Counted from the stretch's first letter, positions 13,396 to 25,239 are shown. The stretch: DNA of 64,000 bases from Beaufortia kweichowensis (GCA_019155185.1 CM032805.1:15956942-16020941), one strand, 5' to 3'. Notes: generated by a model not told the origin, from the sequence alone. Made by a program: numbers and translations.

Positions 13396-13567
13396 CACCT
13401 GTTCCACGCTAACTGAGAATTTCTGTTCCCCCTGCCACATGTGCTCAGGTTCTACCTGTGACCAGGAAACACCTGCCACCCAATGACAGCGACTCAGTAC
13501 ACACCTGCACACATCTGCCACCTGCAGCTAAACACACACACAGGTGCCACCTGCCATTTTGCACCTG
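13396..13567. promoter_or_regulatory. E-box (CACCTG/CAGGTG) cluster
   Basis: Seven CACCTG or CAGGTG hexamers lie within 172 bp, at 13396, 13470, 13502, 13519, 13541 (CAGGTG), 13548 and 13562, with further ACCTG-like words between them. Such hexamers are bound by ZEB, Snail and some bHLH proteins. The stretch may be a decayed tandem repeat built on a CACCTGC unit rather than a selected element. Confidence 0.5.
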
Positions 13568-14049
13568 CATCAAACAGACTCCAACACATGCAAAATCTGC
13601 ACACAGAATGTAAAAAAAACTAATCAAACTTTTTATGTCAGGTGTATATATAATAAAAGCAATGCTCTACAATACAAACTGTATACAAATCTATTATATT
13701 CTTAAAAATATCAAGATATTCAAAATGATCAAGCTATTCAAGAATTAACTATCAAGAAAAGAATATATAATTAAAAGAGCCCTGATGTAAGATGTAAGTA
13801 CAAGCCTTATGATTACATGACGGGTATTTCTGATCTGATGCTGTCAATCTCTTGAAAATTTTTATGTCTTTTTACGTAGAAACTGATCCTTTTATAGTAA
13901 TACTAATATACATCCAACGCAGAACCTAGAAATGCAAGATCCCAAATTTAGACCATTTCAAGTTTCATCAATGTACATCGCATTGAGAAAATTGCAATAA
14001 AACCGTGTATTCTGTGTTACATTTATTTCCACATTATCATTTATCATTA

Positions 14050-14117
14050 CCTGTATGTATGTATGTAAAGCGCTGTAAAAAGTGCTATAGAATAAATCTG
14101 AGTTGAATTGAATATTA
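14050..14117 (+). mobile_element. Fish SINE-like tail fragment
   Basis: Contains GTAAAGCGCTGTAAAAAGTG followed by CTATAGAATAAA and TTGAATTGAA, a form seen at the 3' end of teleost tRNA-derived repeats (AAGCGCT...AATAAA plus short tandem units). The head of the element is not recognisable. Confidence 0.4.
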
Positions 14118-14238
14118 TAAGATATTATATTAATATATAATATAATACAATTTTAATAATAAAATCACTAATAATTATACTATAATTATATTATTTAAAT
14201 ATTATTAATTATATTATCAAAACACAACATGCATCACT

Positions 14239-14318
14239 ATATATATATATATAGTGATATATAGTGATATAGTATCTATAGTATATACTGTATATATAGT
14301 ATATAGTGATATATAGTA

Positions 14319-14360
<42 letters not shown>

Positions 14361-14368
14361 TATATATA

Positions 14369-14459
<91 letters not shown>
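14239..14459. repeat. (TA)n microsatellite region
   Basis: Short TATA runs with AGTGATATAG interruptions pass into a 137-bp TA tract (14323-14459), broken by an extra A near 14357 and an extra T near 14371. Frames reading YIYIYI are artefacts. Confidence 0.97.
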
Positions 14460-14462
<3 letters not shown>

Positions 14463-15489
14463 ATTTAATAACACATCCTCAGTCTCACACCATACAGACA
14501 GAATTCATCCATCTCACATCTGATCTCCAAACGGAACAACACCCAGCAAATGAGGTGAGATGAAATGAAGCGTTTACGTGAAGACAGTACGGGCAGAAGC
14601 ATGTGGCTACCACAGAAACTGCATCGCGAGAGGCCGAAGAGTGAGAAAAATAGATAGGAAAAGTGTGAAAACTCATCCGTTGTGTCGGACAGCAGTAGAA
14701 CGAAATGATCTGTCAGGAAGCCATCCAACACATGAGATGAGATTGAGCTGCGTGTGTGTGTGTTTATGGATATGTAAATGCTGTTCGCATTATGTTATGC
14801 AAGCTAGCGAACCACAACAAGAGAGGATCTGACATGTTTGCTTTCAACAACAAATTAGTGAAAGAAGGGAAAGCTATGGAGATCTTCCGACAGCTGATGT
14901 AAATAATGCAGCTAAAAGCATTGAGCGCTGACCTCACACACGCTCACGCTGTGATCTCCAGCACTCCGTGATGGACATCACAGAAATACATCTGCCTCGC
15001 TTTTTACAAATCTATGTGCTGGGAATGCATGACGGACATCCACTGATAGAGATGGAGATCAGCTTTAAAGCCAAAGAAACACAGAAAATCAAACATCACT
15101 CTGTTCTATCAAAAGTCTGGAGGTTTTGTATTTTTGCATTTACAGATTTCATCACAAATTATATCATCAGTGTAAACCTGCAAACCTAAAACTGAAGTGT
15201 GTTTTATTTGATAAAACTAACGTACAAGCTTCACGCTGTATATCCACATTTGCTGGCTTTAAATGGCATTATGGGAAAACAGGTCTTTAAAAATAATAAT
15301 GAGCCACACACAATGACTCCAGTATAATTATTACAGCACATTAAAGTGCTGCTATCACAGGAATAATCCAGTGAAATAAACACCGTGTGCTGATCTGTTA
15401 AGCATGCTCACGGGTCCCGTTTACTGCACAACACCGAGCTTGTTAAGAAAAGTTATTTATGTGCAGAATGATAACATTCAAAGAACAGA

Positions 15490-15765
15490 ATCATACCCAC
15501 ACACCATGACTTTCCATAGACATACACACATCTGCGTATCTATCTAACCTACTAAAACCTTTCTACAATTTTACCCAAAAAACTTTACATTTTATTAACA
15601 AAATGTAAATTTGTGTTTTCTACTTTATTTGATAGTGTTTTTACACAGGAGGATGTCACTAAAAGGAGGTGTTGCTCATATTTGTGAGGTTTTGCTCACT
15701 TTTGGGTACAAATCTGTCTTCAGAACATGGTTAGGTAGACCCACACACACAGACGTTTGCATTAC
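15490..15765 (+). mobile_element. Degraded 'CACACA / GGGGAC' interspersed repeat copy
   Basis: Begins near CATGACTTTCCATAGACATA, passes ACCTACTAAAACC and TTTACTTT..., then GGAGGATGTCAC and TTTTGGGTACAAATCTGTC, and ends in a short CACACACA run. It matches the copy at 9640-9885 in the order of its parts. Confidence 0.5.
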
Positions 15766-15916
15766 TTCTGTATGTTCAGACAAGGCTAAAAGTTATTTGG
15801 CCAATTGAGCTTTTTTCTCGACTAGTAAGGGTCACCTAAATGTCCTAAAAGTCATTTCACTAAAAGATCCCTTTTTTTCAAGATTAGGCCCTTGCAAATA
15901 TAACCAAACTCGCATG

Positions 15917-15939
15917 CACACACACACACACACACACAC
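15917..15939. repeat. (CA)n microsatellite
   Basis: An uninterrupted CA run of 23 bp. Confidence 0.95.
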
Positions 15940-16060
15940 TGAATGACAGGTGGGACTGTTCATAAACTTCTTTGTGCCTCTTTGGGAAGATTTCAGATTC
16001 ACAGATTGTTTAGTCTGGCAAACAACAGCGCAACACAAATCCTGCTCAAAATGTCCTGTA

Positions 16061-16171
16061 TTTAAAGGGATTGCTTACCCAAACCTTCATTCTGTGATTA
16101 TTAACTTGCCCTTGCTCACATTGTTCCAAACCTGTATGACTCTTGAATGAATTCTGCCTTTTGGAAAAAGA
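16061..16171 (+). mobile_element. Half copy of TTAAAGGG-ended MITE
   Basis: The left end TTTAAAGGGATTGCTTACCC is followed by TTCATTCTGTGATTATTAAC and GTTCCAAACCTGTATGACT. This is the left arm of the same family as the full element at 53503-53753. The right arm is missing. Confidence 0.65.
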
Positions 16172-16429
16172 AAGCTGCAAGTACAGGTGCTGTTAAAGTC
16201 AGGTTTTCAACTTTTCAAATACTCAAGCAATAGCGTTTGACATCACTGACCTCAGTCGTGATATGACGGGTCTTGACGTGTCATATTTAAATGTAAATGT
16301 GTCATACGGGTTTAGCAAAGACACATAAGTCTCAGACGGGTCTGAACTATCTGCATAAAGAGAAGGGCCCGACATGTGAAGTATAAGGCAAGTTGGAGGT
16401 GATGAACGTCTTGTTTATGTGTAATTTTT

Positions 16430-17080
16430 TCCCCGCCACCTTTCTACCTGATCTCACGGAAGATCCACAGAAGCGTGATGGCGATTCCTCTGAACCGCGA
16501 ATCAACCTGCGATTACAGGCGGTGACAGCTGCACGCAGACGGCCTCAAAGACGCTGCCTCGCTCCTCCTTGATGTTATGCAAATGTAAACAGCTGTCATT
16601 TCTAAAGCCTCCGTCTTCCTGCCTTCCACCGGTGTGAAGATCGAAGGCTTTTCAAAGTGTCTCTGTGTTTTTTGCCTTTTTCTTTTTTAATCCAAGCCCT
16701 ATTATCGCAAACAACCCGAAACAACAAAGACGAATCTGTAAATAAACAAACAACGACAGAACGAACAGAGAAGAACAAAAGAGACTAAAGTAAACAAGGA
16801 GTTGATGAAAGATTGAGAGCTGGAATTTGAAGCTGTGAGACGTATTAAGAGGCGTTTGGTGTCCTGTCACCCCTGCGCTCACCGCAGGTGCACATGCAGA
16901 CGCAGATGGTAATTAAAGCTCTCTGTCGATCAGTCCCACCGCACTCATCATCTGTTATCGCTACAACACATCAAGAAATGCAGATAAGCAATAAACAACA
17001 CCAACATCATTTGTTCGGTGGAGATCACAAAGCTCCTGACACGCTGTGCCACGACCGTAATATTAATGCAGAATGATTGA
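16430..17080. promoter_or_regulatory. Candidate conserved non-coding island with POU octamer
   Basis: The core at 16460-16640 is GC-balanced and repeat-free. It contains a perfect ATGCAAAT octamer (16577-16584) next to AAACAGCTGTCATTT (an E-box CAGCTG). A second part (16880-17060) has GGTAATTAAAGCTC and AATATTAATGCAGAATGATT words. Confidence 0.4.
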
Positions 17081-17289
17081 ATGGCCAAAAGGCAGACAGT
17101 CCACAGTTTTACTTTTTAATTGTCAAAAGTTTCACCTATGTTTTTGACTTTTTTATTGGATAGAAAAAAGAAAGATGACTGAAAAGGGATGAGAGAGAGG
17201 AGAACAGGAGTTGGGAATCAAACAAACTTGGATAAAATTTGACTTTGCTGAGGACTCAAACCGTGCTTGACCATAAACATTTAACAACG

Positions 17290-17645
17290 GTTCGGTCTCC
17301 ACGACCATACGCTGCTTTTGCCCTTCACAGACAGCTAATCTCTCATCTGTCCTAAAATCAAAGCCTGCATCTATAACTCATCTCTTGCTAAGCACAATCT
17401 GGATGATACAAATGCTATTATTTAGCCGTGTGGAAACGAGAAGCGCTGTGACAGAGAACTTCTGAGCTCTCTTACTAATGACCTATCGCTGCTGTCAGAA
17501 TCAATCCGGCCCGCTGCCCACGCAAATGACAATGCACTGTGGGAGTGGACAAAACGGTCATTTCTGTGGCCGTGAGCGCTGGCACGGCTCGTGCTGACGC
17601 CGTCAGAACCGTATCACCCTTGGGCGGGTAAAGAAGAGAAAGCGG
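17290..17645. promoter_or_regulatory. Candidate conserved non-coding island
   Basis: Repeat-free sequence whose right part (17490-17640) is GC-rich, with GTCAGAATCAATCC, CACGCAAATGACAATGCAC and ACGCCGTCAGAACCG. Bounded on the right by a transposon fragment starting at 17671. Confidence 0.35.
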
Positions 17646-17670
17646 TGTGCCAACTGTGTTAAAACAAAAA

Positions 17671-17770
17671 CCTTAAAGGGCCCATGCACTTTTTTACACT
17701 TTTGATTTTTTCCCCTGAGGTTTGCTTTTTTACTATAAACAAACATGAATACATTTTCATAACCGTAAGA
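17671..17770 (+). mobile_element. End fragment of AAAGGGCCCAT-type repeat
   Basis: CTTAAAGGGCCCATGCACTT resembles the terminus of a common cyprinid non-autonomous DNA transposon. No matching opposite end was found, so this is at most a fragment. Confidence 0.35.
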
Positions 17771-18283
17771 ATTGAACTTTGTTATTTAATATGTAAATAA
17801 GCTCTGTTGCCGATTGGCTAACTACAATAACACGACTCTTGGCCTAAAATACAGAAACATTTCATCCAAATCTGTTTCAATACAAAGAAGACTTTAGTAA
17901 AACTGCTATTTCTGCAAGGTGGAAGAAATAAACACAATATTGATATTATTACGGCATGACATTATATAGCAGTGATAAAGCTTACGACCAGCTGTCTTCA
18001 CTCACAGAGCTGCATATTAAAGCGGTTCATCGATTATTTGGGTTGACAAAACTGGGTGGTAAATGTATTCAGCTTATTTGTGCGTAAACAAAAGAGCAGA
18101 GAGGGTTTTCTGTGCTGAAGTCTAGTCAGCGGGTCAGTGAGGTCACACCGGTCACATGACACAATGGCACAAAGACGTCTACCACAACCGCAGCAAAGCA
18201 CAAAATAAACATTACATAAGTTCAACCTTGCACATATTCCAAAATATTTAGTTTTTTATTGAAAACTTTAATAACCCACATGA

Positions 18284-18497
18284 AAAATACTTAAGTATTT
18301 ACTATAGTAAACAGTAGTAAAATTACTAGATCCTATAGTGTTTTGAATCTTACTACAGTAAATATTAAAGTATGTACTACTGTTTACTGTAGGTAACACT
18401 AAAAACCTAAAATACAAAGTAGTGAAATAAAAAAGTCTTAAAGAATTTACTAAAGTTTACTATAGTAAAAACAAATGTATACTATAGTAACTTTTTC
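18284..18497. mobile_element. Foldback MITE with ACTATAGTAAAC repeats
   Basis: The word TTTACTATAGTAAA and its variants occur at both ends (18298-18312, 18456-18470 and 18478-18489). An internal inverted pair (TTTACTATAGTAAACAGTAGT against TACTACTGTTTACTGTAGG) can fold back. It is probably a small non-autonomous element of the fish 'TACTATAGTA' type; no transposase is present. Confidence 0.5.
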
Positions 18498-18719
18498 ACA
18501 CACACAACTTTTCACACTTCCTAAGCATTTTATATAAAGAAAAACAAAGAGAAAAAATCTTTACTGACTGACTGTCAACCAATCAGAAGCAACTATATAG
18601 TATGGCCAAACAATTCCTCACAGCTAAACTAAAATCACACAAACAAACAGCAATCAAATCCAATGCAAAATCAGAATAAATGTTATACGTAAAGCTCTGT
18701 GTGTGTGTGTGTGTGCTGC

Positions 18720-19260
18720 CCTGTGACGTCCATCCCCAGGTGAAGGACGCCCGGCAGCCCTTTCCCCCGCCGCCTTTATTAAACGCTATCAAACAAGCTT
18801 TAAGCTGTCTAAAATTAGCCTCGGCGCTCAAGCACTAATGACGGCCTTGCATCCATTATTAGTTCATTTTCTTCAGATCAATCACCAGCCGAGCATGCTT
18901 TTTTAAAATGTCATCCTCAAACTTTTCACAATCAATTAAGCTGAAGATTAATGGGGACAATTTGCCAGGAACAAGTCCTTCCTTGAAAAGGCCACGCCTC
19001 GACAGACTTCCAGCCTGGTATTGGTGTTAATTATAAATTTCCGCTTCCCTGTCACACACTTAACCTGTCGTAAGGGAATATCGCTGGCGGCCCGGGGACC
19101 GGCGAACCGCTATTTAAATATTCCTAATCCGCTTTTTTTGGACACAGGTGACTGGTGTAAATTGCGCTTTTCATCCGGTGCCATTAAAGGGAATTTAAAA
19201 GGACACTGGCGCTGTAGCTGGGCATGAAAAGTGTTTTATTTTACGCCCTGATGTGAAATA
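18720..19260. promoter_or_regulatory. Strong candidate conserved non-coding island 0.25 kb from exon B
   Basis: This repeat-free stretch contains TTGGTGTTAATTATAAATTT (homeodomain type), CTATTTAAATATTCC (MEF2-like), GACACAGGTGACTGG (E-box CAGGTG) and TTAAAGGGAATTTAAAAGG. It lies downstream of exon B in gene orientation and ends about 250 bp from its donor. No coding frame with NPAS3 similarity occurs here. A splicing or transcriptional role is inferred. Confidence 0.45.
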
Positions 19261-19511
19261 GGAAAATCATCCCCTTGAGCAATCCTGGAACGAGTAAGTG
19301 ACAGCACTCATTTACTCACATGTTAAACAGCTCGGGGATGTCGTGATGGTCTCTTGAGACAACGGACCTCTAGATTATAAATCAGTGATGTTTTTTTATT
19401 CTAAATTCGCCAGTTTTTAATTTGTTGAAATAATTGTCCTCTTTACTTTTTAGTAGTTGCTTTTGAACATGTGAAAGACATCATAATAAACACAGTTTAA
19501 ACAGATTTTAC

Positions 19512-19594
19512 CTGCAGGATGTGGCTGCCAAGGTGAGGCTCAAAGATCTCCGCGGCAACAGCGCCGGGGCTCCGCCTCCGCTGGGACCCGATAG
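19512..19594 (-). CDS. npas3: npas3 coding exon B: bHLH-PAS linker and start of PAS-A
   Basis: This 83-bp internal exon was too short to appear as a long open frame and was found by reading the minus strand. The acceptor is a textbook pyrimidine run, TTTCTCTTCACAG, ending at 19595. The donor is CAG followed by GTAAAATCTG (GT at 19511-19510). The last base of exon A (G) plus the first two bases here (CT) make an alanine codon. Translation then gives IGSQRRRSPGAVAAEIFE followed by PHLGSHILQ. This matches the remembered human segment IGAQRRRSPSALAIEVFE plus AHLGSHILQ closely. The exon ends in phase 0, just before the SLDGFVF start of the PAS-A core, which I could not find in the remaining 19.5 kb and which must lie beyond the window start. 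The basic RRR patch may contribute to nuclear localisation (inference). The exon is GC-rich compared with its surroundings. Confidence 0.93.
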
Positions 19595-19739
19595 CTGTGA
19601 AGAGAAACACACAGCGTGAGCACGTTCATCGTCGGCATGCACACGCACGCTTTGGCTTTAAATCCAAATGAACTCGAAAAATGGAATTTGACCATGTGAT
19701 TTTAAATAGATACAGTAAACTGTTGAACAAACACTTCCG

Positions 19740-20480
19740 CCCCAATAACTCTAAGCCCCTGGTACTGTAAATACACAGATGCAAATCAAAGCCTCCCTTC
19801 TGCATATTCAGCCGGGCTCGACGCTACAAAGCCCGCTGTTTATAGCAGGACTAATATCCATTGAGCTGCACGGCACCGGGAGAACAGAGCCCTTAGGGCA
19901 TTTTTTTCCAAGTTTCCAACTTTAAAGTCGGCTCAGGCTCTGCTAAAAAATGGCCTGGGGTGATTTCAAACTTAACAGACCTTGTCCCACCAGATCTCAT
20001 TATAGAGAATTTTATAACAAAGTGCTCTGTACTTAATTTTCCAAGCCTAGCCAGGCGTTAGGGTAATGTTGCTAAATTAAGTGCAATTAATGATGTAATA
20101 AAGCACTGAACGGCCATTAACAAGTCTCAAGGACCAGCAGCAAACAACAGTTTGGTGTCTGGGGAGGCGGGGACTCGAGGACATTGTGCCCCAGGTGAGA
20201 GCGCACGAGAGGGACCCTGTCCTTCAGAGAGACTCAAGCTGGGCAAACACACTTCTCCCCTCCGGTAATGCTTTCAGCGTTGAGCTCTGTGTCCGCCCCA
20301 GAGGAAAATCAGTGGCAGACATGAGCGGGTAACGGCTGGGAGAGACGGAGCGGGGCTTTTAGACAGTCCCTGGAGCAGCGGGGTCAGTAGCCGGCGCTGC
20401 GGGTGGCAGTGCAAACAATCCTGAAGCGCCGGGACACGGCGGCTCACGGCGCACAGCAGAGGGAGCTGTTACGCCCTGAG
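19740..20480. promoter_or_regulatory. Strong candidate conserved non-coding island upstream of exon B
   Basis: In gene orientation this lies just 5' of the exon B acceptor. The part 19840-20110 has a constrained look, with ATTGAGCTGCACGGCACC, AAAATGGCCTGGGGTG, TTAAGTGCAATTAATGATG and AACGGCCATTAAC. The part 20150-20480 is GC-rich without a recognisable frame. Neither part shows repeat similarity. Confidence 0.45.
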
Positions 20481-20799
20481 GATAACACACAAGACAACAC
20501 ACATACACACTAGAAAAACACACACATTAATGCACATGCATTCAACATGAATACTTCCACTACATTACATTACAAACAAATATTTGGTAACACCAATATT
20601 TCTTCACCTTTACAATAAATCGATTGACATACTGTAACAGATTGTGCTTTTACAAAAACACACAGACTGCATCATTTATATGATATTCTCAATAAATGTT
20701 AATGATATTCCCATATTACTCAAGCGATAATCCAAAAATTACTTCATGTTGGACCATTAATATTGTGGTTTTGATCTAAACCAATTATAGAATGAAAAT

Positions 20800-21105
20800 T
20801 AGGGCTGAATAATATTTTAAAATGATCAAAATATTGCAAATGTGCTAATCGCAATCATTTGCAATAACATTGTCAGTTTTGTTTCTATGTACCGCAACAG
20901 TGCAATTTTCTAAAGATGTAATGATGCTTTTCTTTTCCAATAAAGATTATAAAACGTGTCGATTATGTAATTTTCATTTCTTTCAAATATATTTTAATAC
21001 AATTTACCTGATTTAGCTAATTAAAGCTTTATCGTATCGTATATTGCATTATTTAGCAATTAATCAAATATCATCATTTTTTTCCTCAATACTGTGCATC
21101 CCTAA
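20800..21105. mobile_element. Degraded 'GGGCTGnA...GTGCATCCCTAA' repeat
   Basis: The start TTAGGGCTGAATAATATTTT and end ACTGTGCATCCCTAAAATAC match the inverted terminal words TTAGGGCTG...GCATCCCTAA of a common fish non-autonomous transposon. The interior (CAAAATATTGCAAATGTG, ATCGTATCGTATATTGC) is also of that type. The copy is strongly diverged. Confidence 0.45.
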
Positions 21106-21249
21106 AATACATTCAGCTTTAAGCAATCAGACTCGGTCTGAAAGCAGCATATTATGTGACCTGGCAAAGCTATACTTAAAGATGAAGAATATATTAAAGT
21201 TAAGAGTACACTTGACCAGCTTCAAATGATCCTCCTATCTCTGTCCTTA

Positions 21250-21470
21250 CAAGATGACATCTTCACACAACAGCCCTCATCGCTAAAGGAGCCTCGCCTG
21301 TGAACGATCATGGAAATTAGGCACATGTGCTCCAGATTCCTTGACCTTGAGGATCCTTTCAAACTCTAAACTGTTCTGCGGTTAATAGTCATTATGAAAG
21401 CTTCATTCGGAGCATTGTAAGACCATCTCTCACGCTGCTGGTGTCCTGATCTTAATGACAGCGTTACTGA
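21250..21470. promoter_or_regulatory. Weak candidate non-coding island
   Basis: A short, repeat-free and balanced stretch (GCTAAAGGAGCCTCGCCTG, GGTTAATAGTCATTATGAAAG). It is weaker than its neighbours in length and motif content. Confidence 0.2.
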
Positions 21471-21949
21471 TTTAAAACACAGCTTGAACTGTAAGTGTGA
21501 CATCTGTACATTTTACATCCCTCTCTGACATTCATGGCAAACACCAACACCCCAAAAAACAAGAAATTCTCTAATGAAACTGAACAGGATAAACAATCAC
21601 ATTTGAATTGTCAGAGTCAGAAAAGACGTGAGGTATCATTTAGCACCTGGTAAACTCAATGATTCCCTCAACATCTTTGATCATCTTGAAACTGTAGGAA
21701 AAGCCAAATACCTTAAGAGAACTTTAAGAATGTCTATCATTTTTTTCTTTAAAGCACAATGGTACAAACATCAAAACATTCATTTTGTAATCATCTATTA
21801 TCCTTTTTTTAGATTTCTACAACAAATTTCAAATATTTGTAATTGTCTTTGTACACATGCACTATTCGATGTGACATGTGACACACATGCTGATCAAATG
21901 TATAGCTTGAATGCACTGTAAGTCACAAGCGTAAACATGCAGATGGACA

Positions 21950-22340
21950 TCTTTGCTTATTGTTTCAAGCACTAAACGTCATCTAAATACCATCCAAAGA
22001 CACCGTGCGGCCAGGGTACGGATGAAAATCGTGAGCCGATCCTCTGCACGACTGCGCGGGCAGCCAGAGAGATGAATATAATTGCATATTGATCTGAGGA
22101 ATTATGCTCTATTAATCTGCTTCATTTTGCTTGTGACGCAAATGATATATGAATAGAGAGCTCGCGGGAGCGGAGAGGCAACACAATGTCTGTCCTGCAA
22201 TGATTCTCTATAATATATCTTCTCTAGTTTAGTTTCCTGCCACGCCAGATTGAGCCCATACAAATATATTACAGAGGAAACGAGAGCAAATACATCAACG
22301 CTCTCCTAATAAGTGGCGGACAATACAGTAACGACACTGT
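21950..22340. promoter_or_regulatory. Candidate conserved non-coding island
   Basis: Repeat-free block including ATGAATATAATTGCATATTG, AGGAATTATGCTCTATTAATC and CGCAAATGATATATGAATAG, separated by CG-bearing segments. The dense homeodomain and POU-like words suggest an enhancer, by inference only. Confidence 0.4.
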
Positions 22341-22439
22341 AAAATATACATCCGTGTGTTGAAGCATGTCGTACAGGTCGGGAACAATGACAAAATAAAC
22401 CAAAAATAACAATATTCAAATGTCCTTGACGCCAATTCA

Positions 22440-23140
22440 CAAACATCTAAACGGACAAAGACCCTCCCTGATTTAGACTAATGCCATTTTATTACGAGAC
22501 AATATTGATTTCCATTTGACAGTTTCAATATGTAATGCTAGTCTTTAATACCCGGCATGCCACGAGCGCATTTGCAGCAAGTCTGCACTAAATGCAATTT
22601 GTTTCTCCGCACAGTGGCAATTTCAAACCGCTGGCGCTCTTAGAAAGTCAATTTAACTTTCACTTTTATAAGTCAACATTATTGCTATTGTTAATTTATT
22701 TCTCATTGAATGGGAAATTGGCAGCAAGGTTTCTGACTGTCATTTCAAATCTGCAATAATTTCTCGTGAAGCTCAGACCTCGTATTCCCAAGTCCTGGAT
22801 TATTGGAGCTAAATGGGCGTCCCTGGCTTTACCAAAGGCTCAGGGGCAGGTACTGTTACACAAATTGCCAATTCAATTAACAGAGTGTAGACGCTCAACT
22901 GGCAGCTGGCATGGAGGATGGCTATTTTGGCAAGTGTCAGGCCTAATTCATCAAGCTGTCGACGTTCTCGCGGTCGGGAGCCGCGGACACCGTCAAAGCC
23001 GCGGACGGCACAATGGGGAGGCGGTACTATCCGAAGAAGCTCACGTGCGGAGAAATATTAACTCGCACGCTAACTACTCAAAGACGAGACTGTGGCGGTC
23101 AGTCGGGCCCGCAACACGTTTTCCAGCAGCCTGCGAGATA
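22440..23140. promoter_or_regulatory. Strong candidate conserved non-coding island
   Basis: About 700 bp without repeats. The left part (22480-22760) is AT-balanced with ATTGATTTCCATTTGACAG and TTATTGCTATTGTTAATTTA. The right part (22770-23130) becomes CG-rich, with GTCGACGTTCTCGCGG. A 125-residue plus-strand frame at 22766-23143 has no recognisable domain and is judged accidental. Confidence 0.45.
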
Positions 23141-23333
23141 TAAGAAACGTGAGATGATTGAGAGACACTAAAAATAGAGAATGAAATTTGGTTCCTAACC
23201 TGGAGTTAGTGAATCACAGAGACAGGTTCAGAATATAAATCTGGGTCTACAGAATCTTAAAGGCATGGTACTGTAAAAAAGAAATGCTGAATAACAATAC
23301 GAGTAGGAAAAAAAAGAATGTTAAATGTTTAGC

Positions 23334-23636
23334 ATATGTGACCATGTCTGTAAAAACCAAGCTAAAGTCTCAAAATCTAATTATAAGATTTTAAACATTA
23401 AAATATAGTTGTAGCCAAAAACAATATGTCATGTGGTTTTGGGTAAGTAAAAATAACAACTTTAAATACTGAAATTAATGATTTTATTAACAGTACACTT
23501 TATTATTTTGCACAAAACAATACTGAAAGATGGTTTCTTAAACAATGATTTCAATGTTTGACATGGCCTTACAATGTTCTTTACATTATGTTGGATGATT
23601 TTTGAAGAAAAATGATTTTAGCTGGGTCACATACTG
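23334..23636. mobile_element. GTGACC-ended MITE copy
   Basis: The left end ATATGTGACCATGTCTGTAA plus CCAAGCTAAAGTCTCA is mirrored on the right by GATTTTAGCTGGGTCACATA. Related to the copies at 39586 and 59968. It is non-autonomous, with no transposase frame. Confidence 0.65.
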
Positions 23637-25239
23637 TCTTTAAAAAAAGGCTTTTCATGACAAATGTGCAAAAATGCAGGATGACATCACCAATCTTTCT
23701 TACTGTAACTCCTCCCCTTTACTCCATATGATGTGTAACTACAGAACAGAGGGAAGAGTTAAAACAAGAGAAATTTAAAATGTTGCCTAAAGTGTTTCAG
23801 TGGTGAAGCAAATAATTACATTTGCCTAAAACATCTTTTTTCTTAAAAAAGAAAAAAATTGTATTTGCTCTTGTTAGAAAGTCCAACATCATCCGTTAAG
23901 GGTCTGTATGTGCACCACACCTGCACAACACTCGCACAACACTCGCACAGACGCACACACAACATCTCATACATGCGTATTTTCACGTGAAAGTGCCGCC
24001 TTAATGAAATGATGAGCCTGAACAAACCACAACATGTCATTAACTTATTCAGAAAATTACAGACTGTTCTTCAAACATTGTTCAGTCGTCTTTGAACAGA
24101 AAACATTCCTCAATAGGAGGCTGAAAACCCAACAATACATTTCCAAAAGAAAATCTTCACTGCCAGAGCCGTGCAGATCTTCCCATTATTGTAAGCCAAT
24201 ACATGACCAAAAAGATTTAAAACTATCATACTGTAATCTACCATTTCTGATTTGTTTTAGAAGCCGAAATGCTGTTTGACCATGAAGTAAAATAAGAATA
24301 TTATTAATTTTGACAACCACAACACGTAAACATAAATATAAGAAATAATAAAATCTAAATAGTCTTTGCTTTTTAACAAACATATATCCTGCATATATTA
24401 AAATTATTCAAAAGAAATCTATTATCATTATATTTTAAACTCAAATCAAATCACCCGCTGTCTTTCCTTCCCACTGTCCTTAAATCCATGATCTGCTGCT
24501 AATATTTTCACAGGCCAAATGTCATTAAATAATTGACTGTAGTTGAGATAATGACAGAGCTGGATTCTCTTCTTCTCACAGACAGACAGAATAAGTTATG
24601 CCTGTGAAGATGGAGGCTGAAACATTTGTTGTAATTAGTTTCTTTTAACATCTTTGACTGCTTTAAGTTTTCATTATGATGTGTTTAATAATCCATGCTC
24701 ATCTTTTCTCCTCATTTATATCATCAAAATTTAAGCCACTTTATTCTGTGCTAATGACGCTTCACACCGTGTCTCTCTCTCTCTTTTTCTCCCACCTATG
24801 CAGAGCATTCAAAATGAGGTATTAACTTTTTACACGGCATATAAAAACAATAGAAATAAAATCTAATGAATGAATCATTGTTTGGCTTACAGGCTTACAT
24901 GTAAACTGTTTAGCTTACATGCAAATCTGCTTCAAATATTTGTTGATAATTCACAGACACAACAAGAAAGAACAGAAAAGACTAAAAAAAATGCATTTAA
25001 ACATCCTACAGACTTGTTTGGCATCTCCAAACTTGGCATCTTTAAATCTCCAGTTATTTGCTTACGAGTCAATGTCGTTCCAGGTTAAAGTACATCTCAA
25101 GTTTGAGTCTCAGACAGTTTTCATTTTTACCTGCTCCACAATAAGCTCTCAGACAAGAAAGCGTAAGATTGATGCTTTTAGAAGTGAGTGTCCTGTTCGG
25201 ATGTGCTTAGGTTCAATGTGACTGGTATTATCTCCACGA

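Noticed and set aside
14209..14563. YIYIYI frames on both strands
   Set aside because: Caused by the TA tract.
22766..23143. 125-residue plus-strand frame
   Set aside because: No recognisable domain or splice boundaries, and the composition fits a non-coding island.
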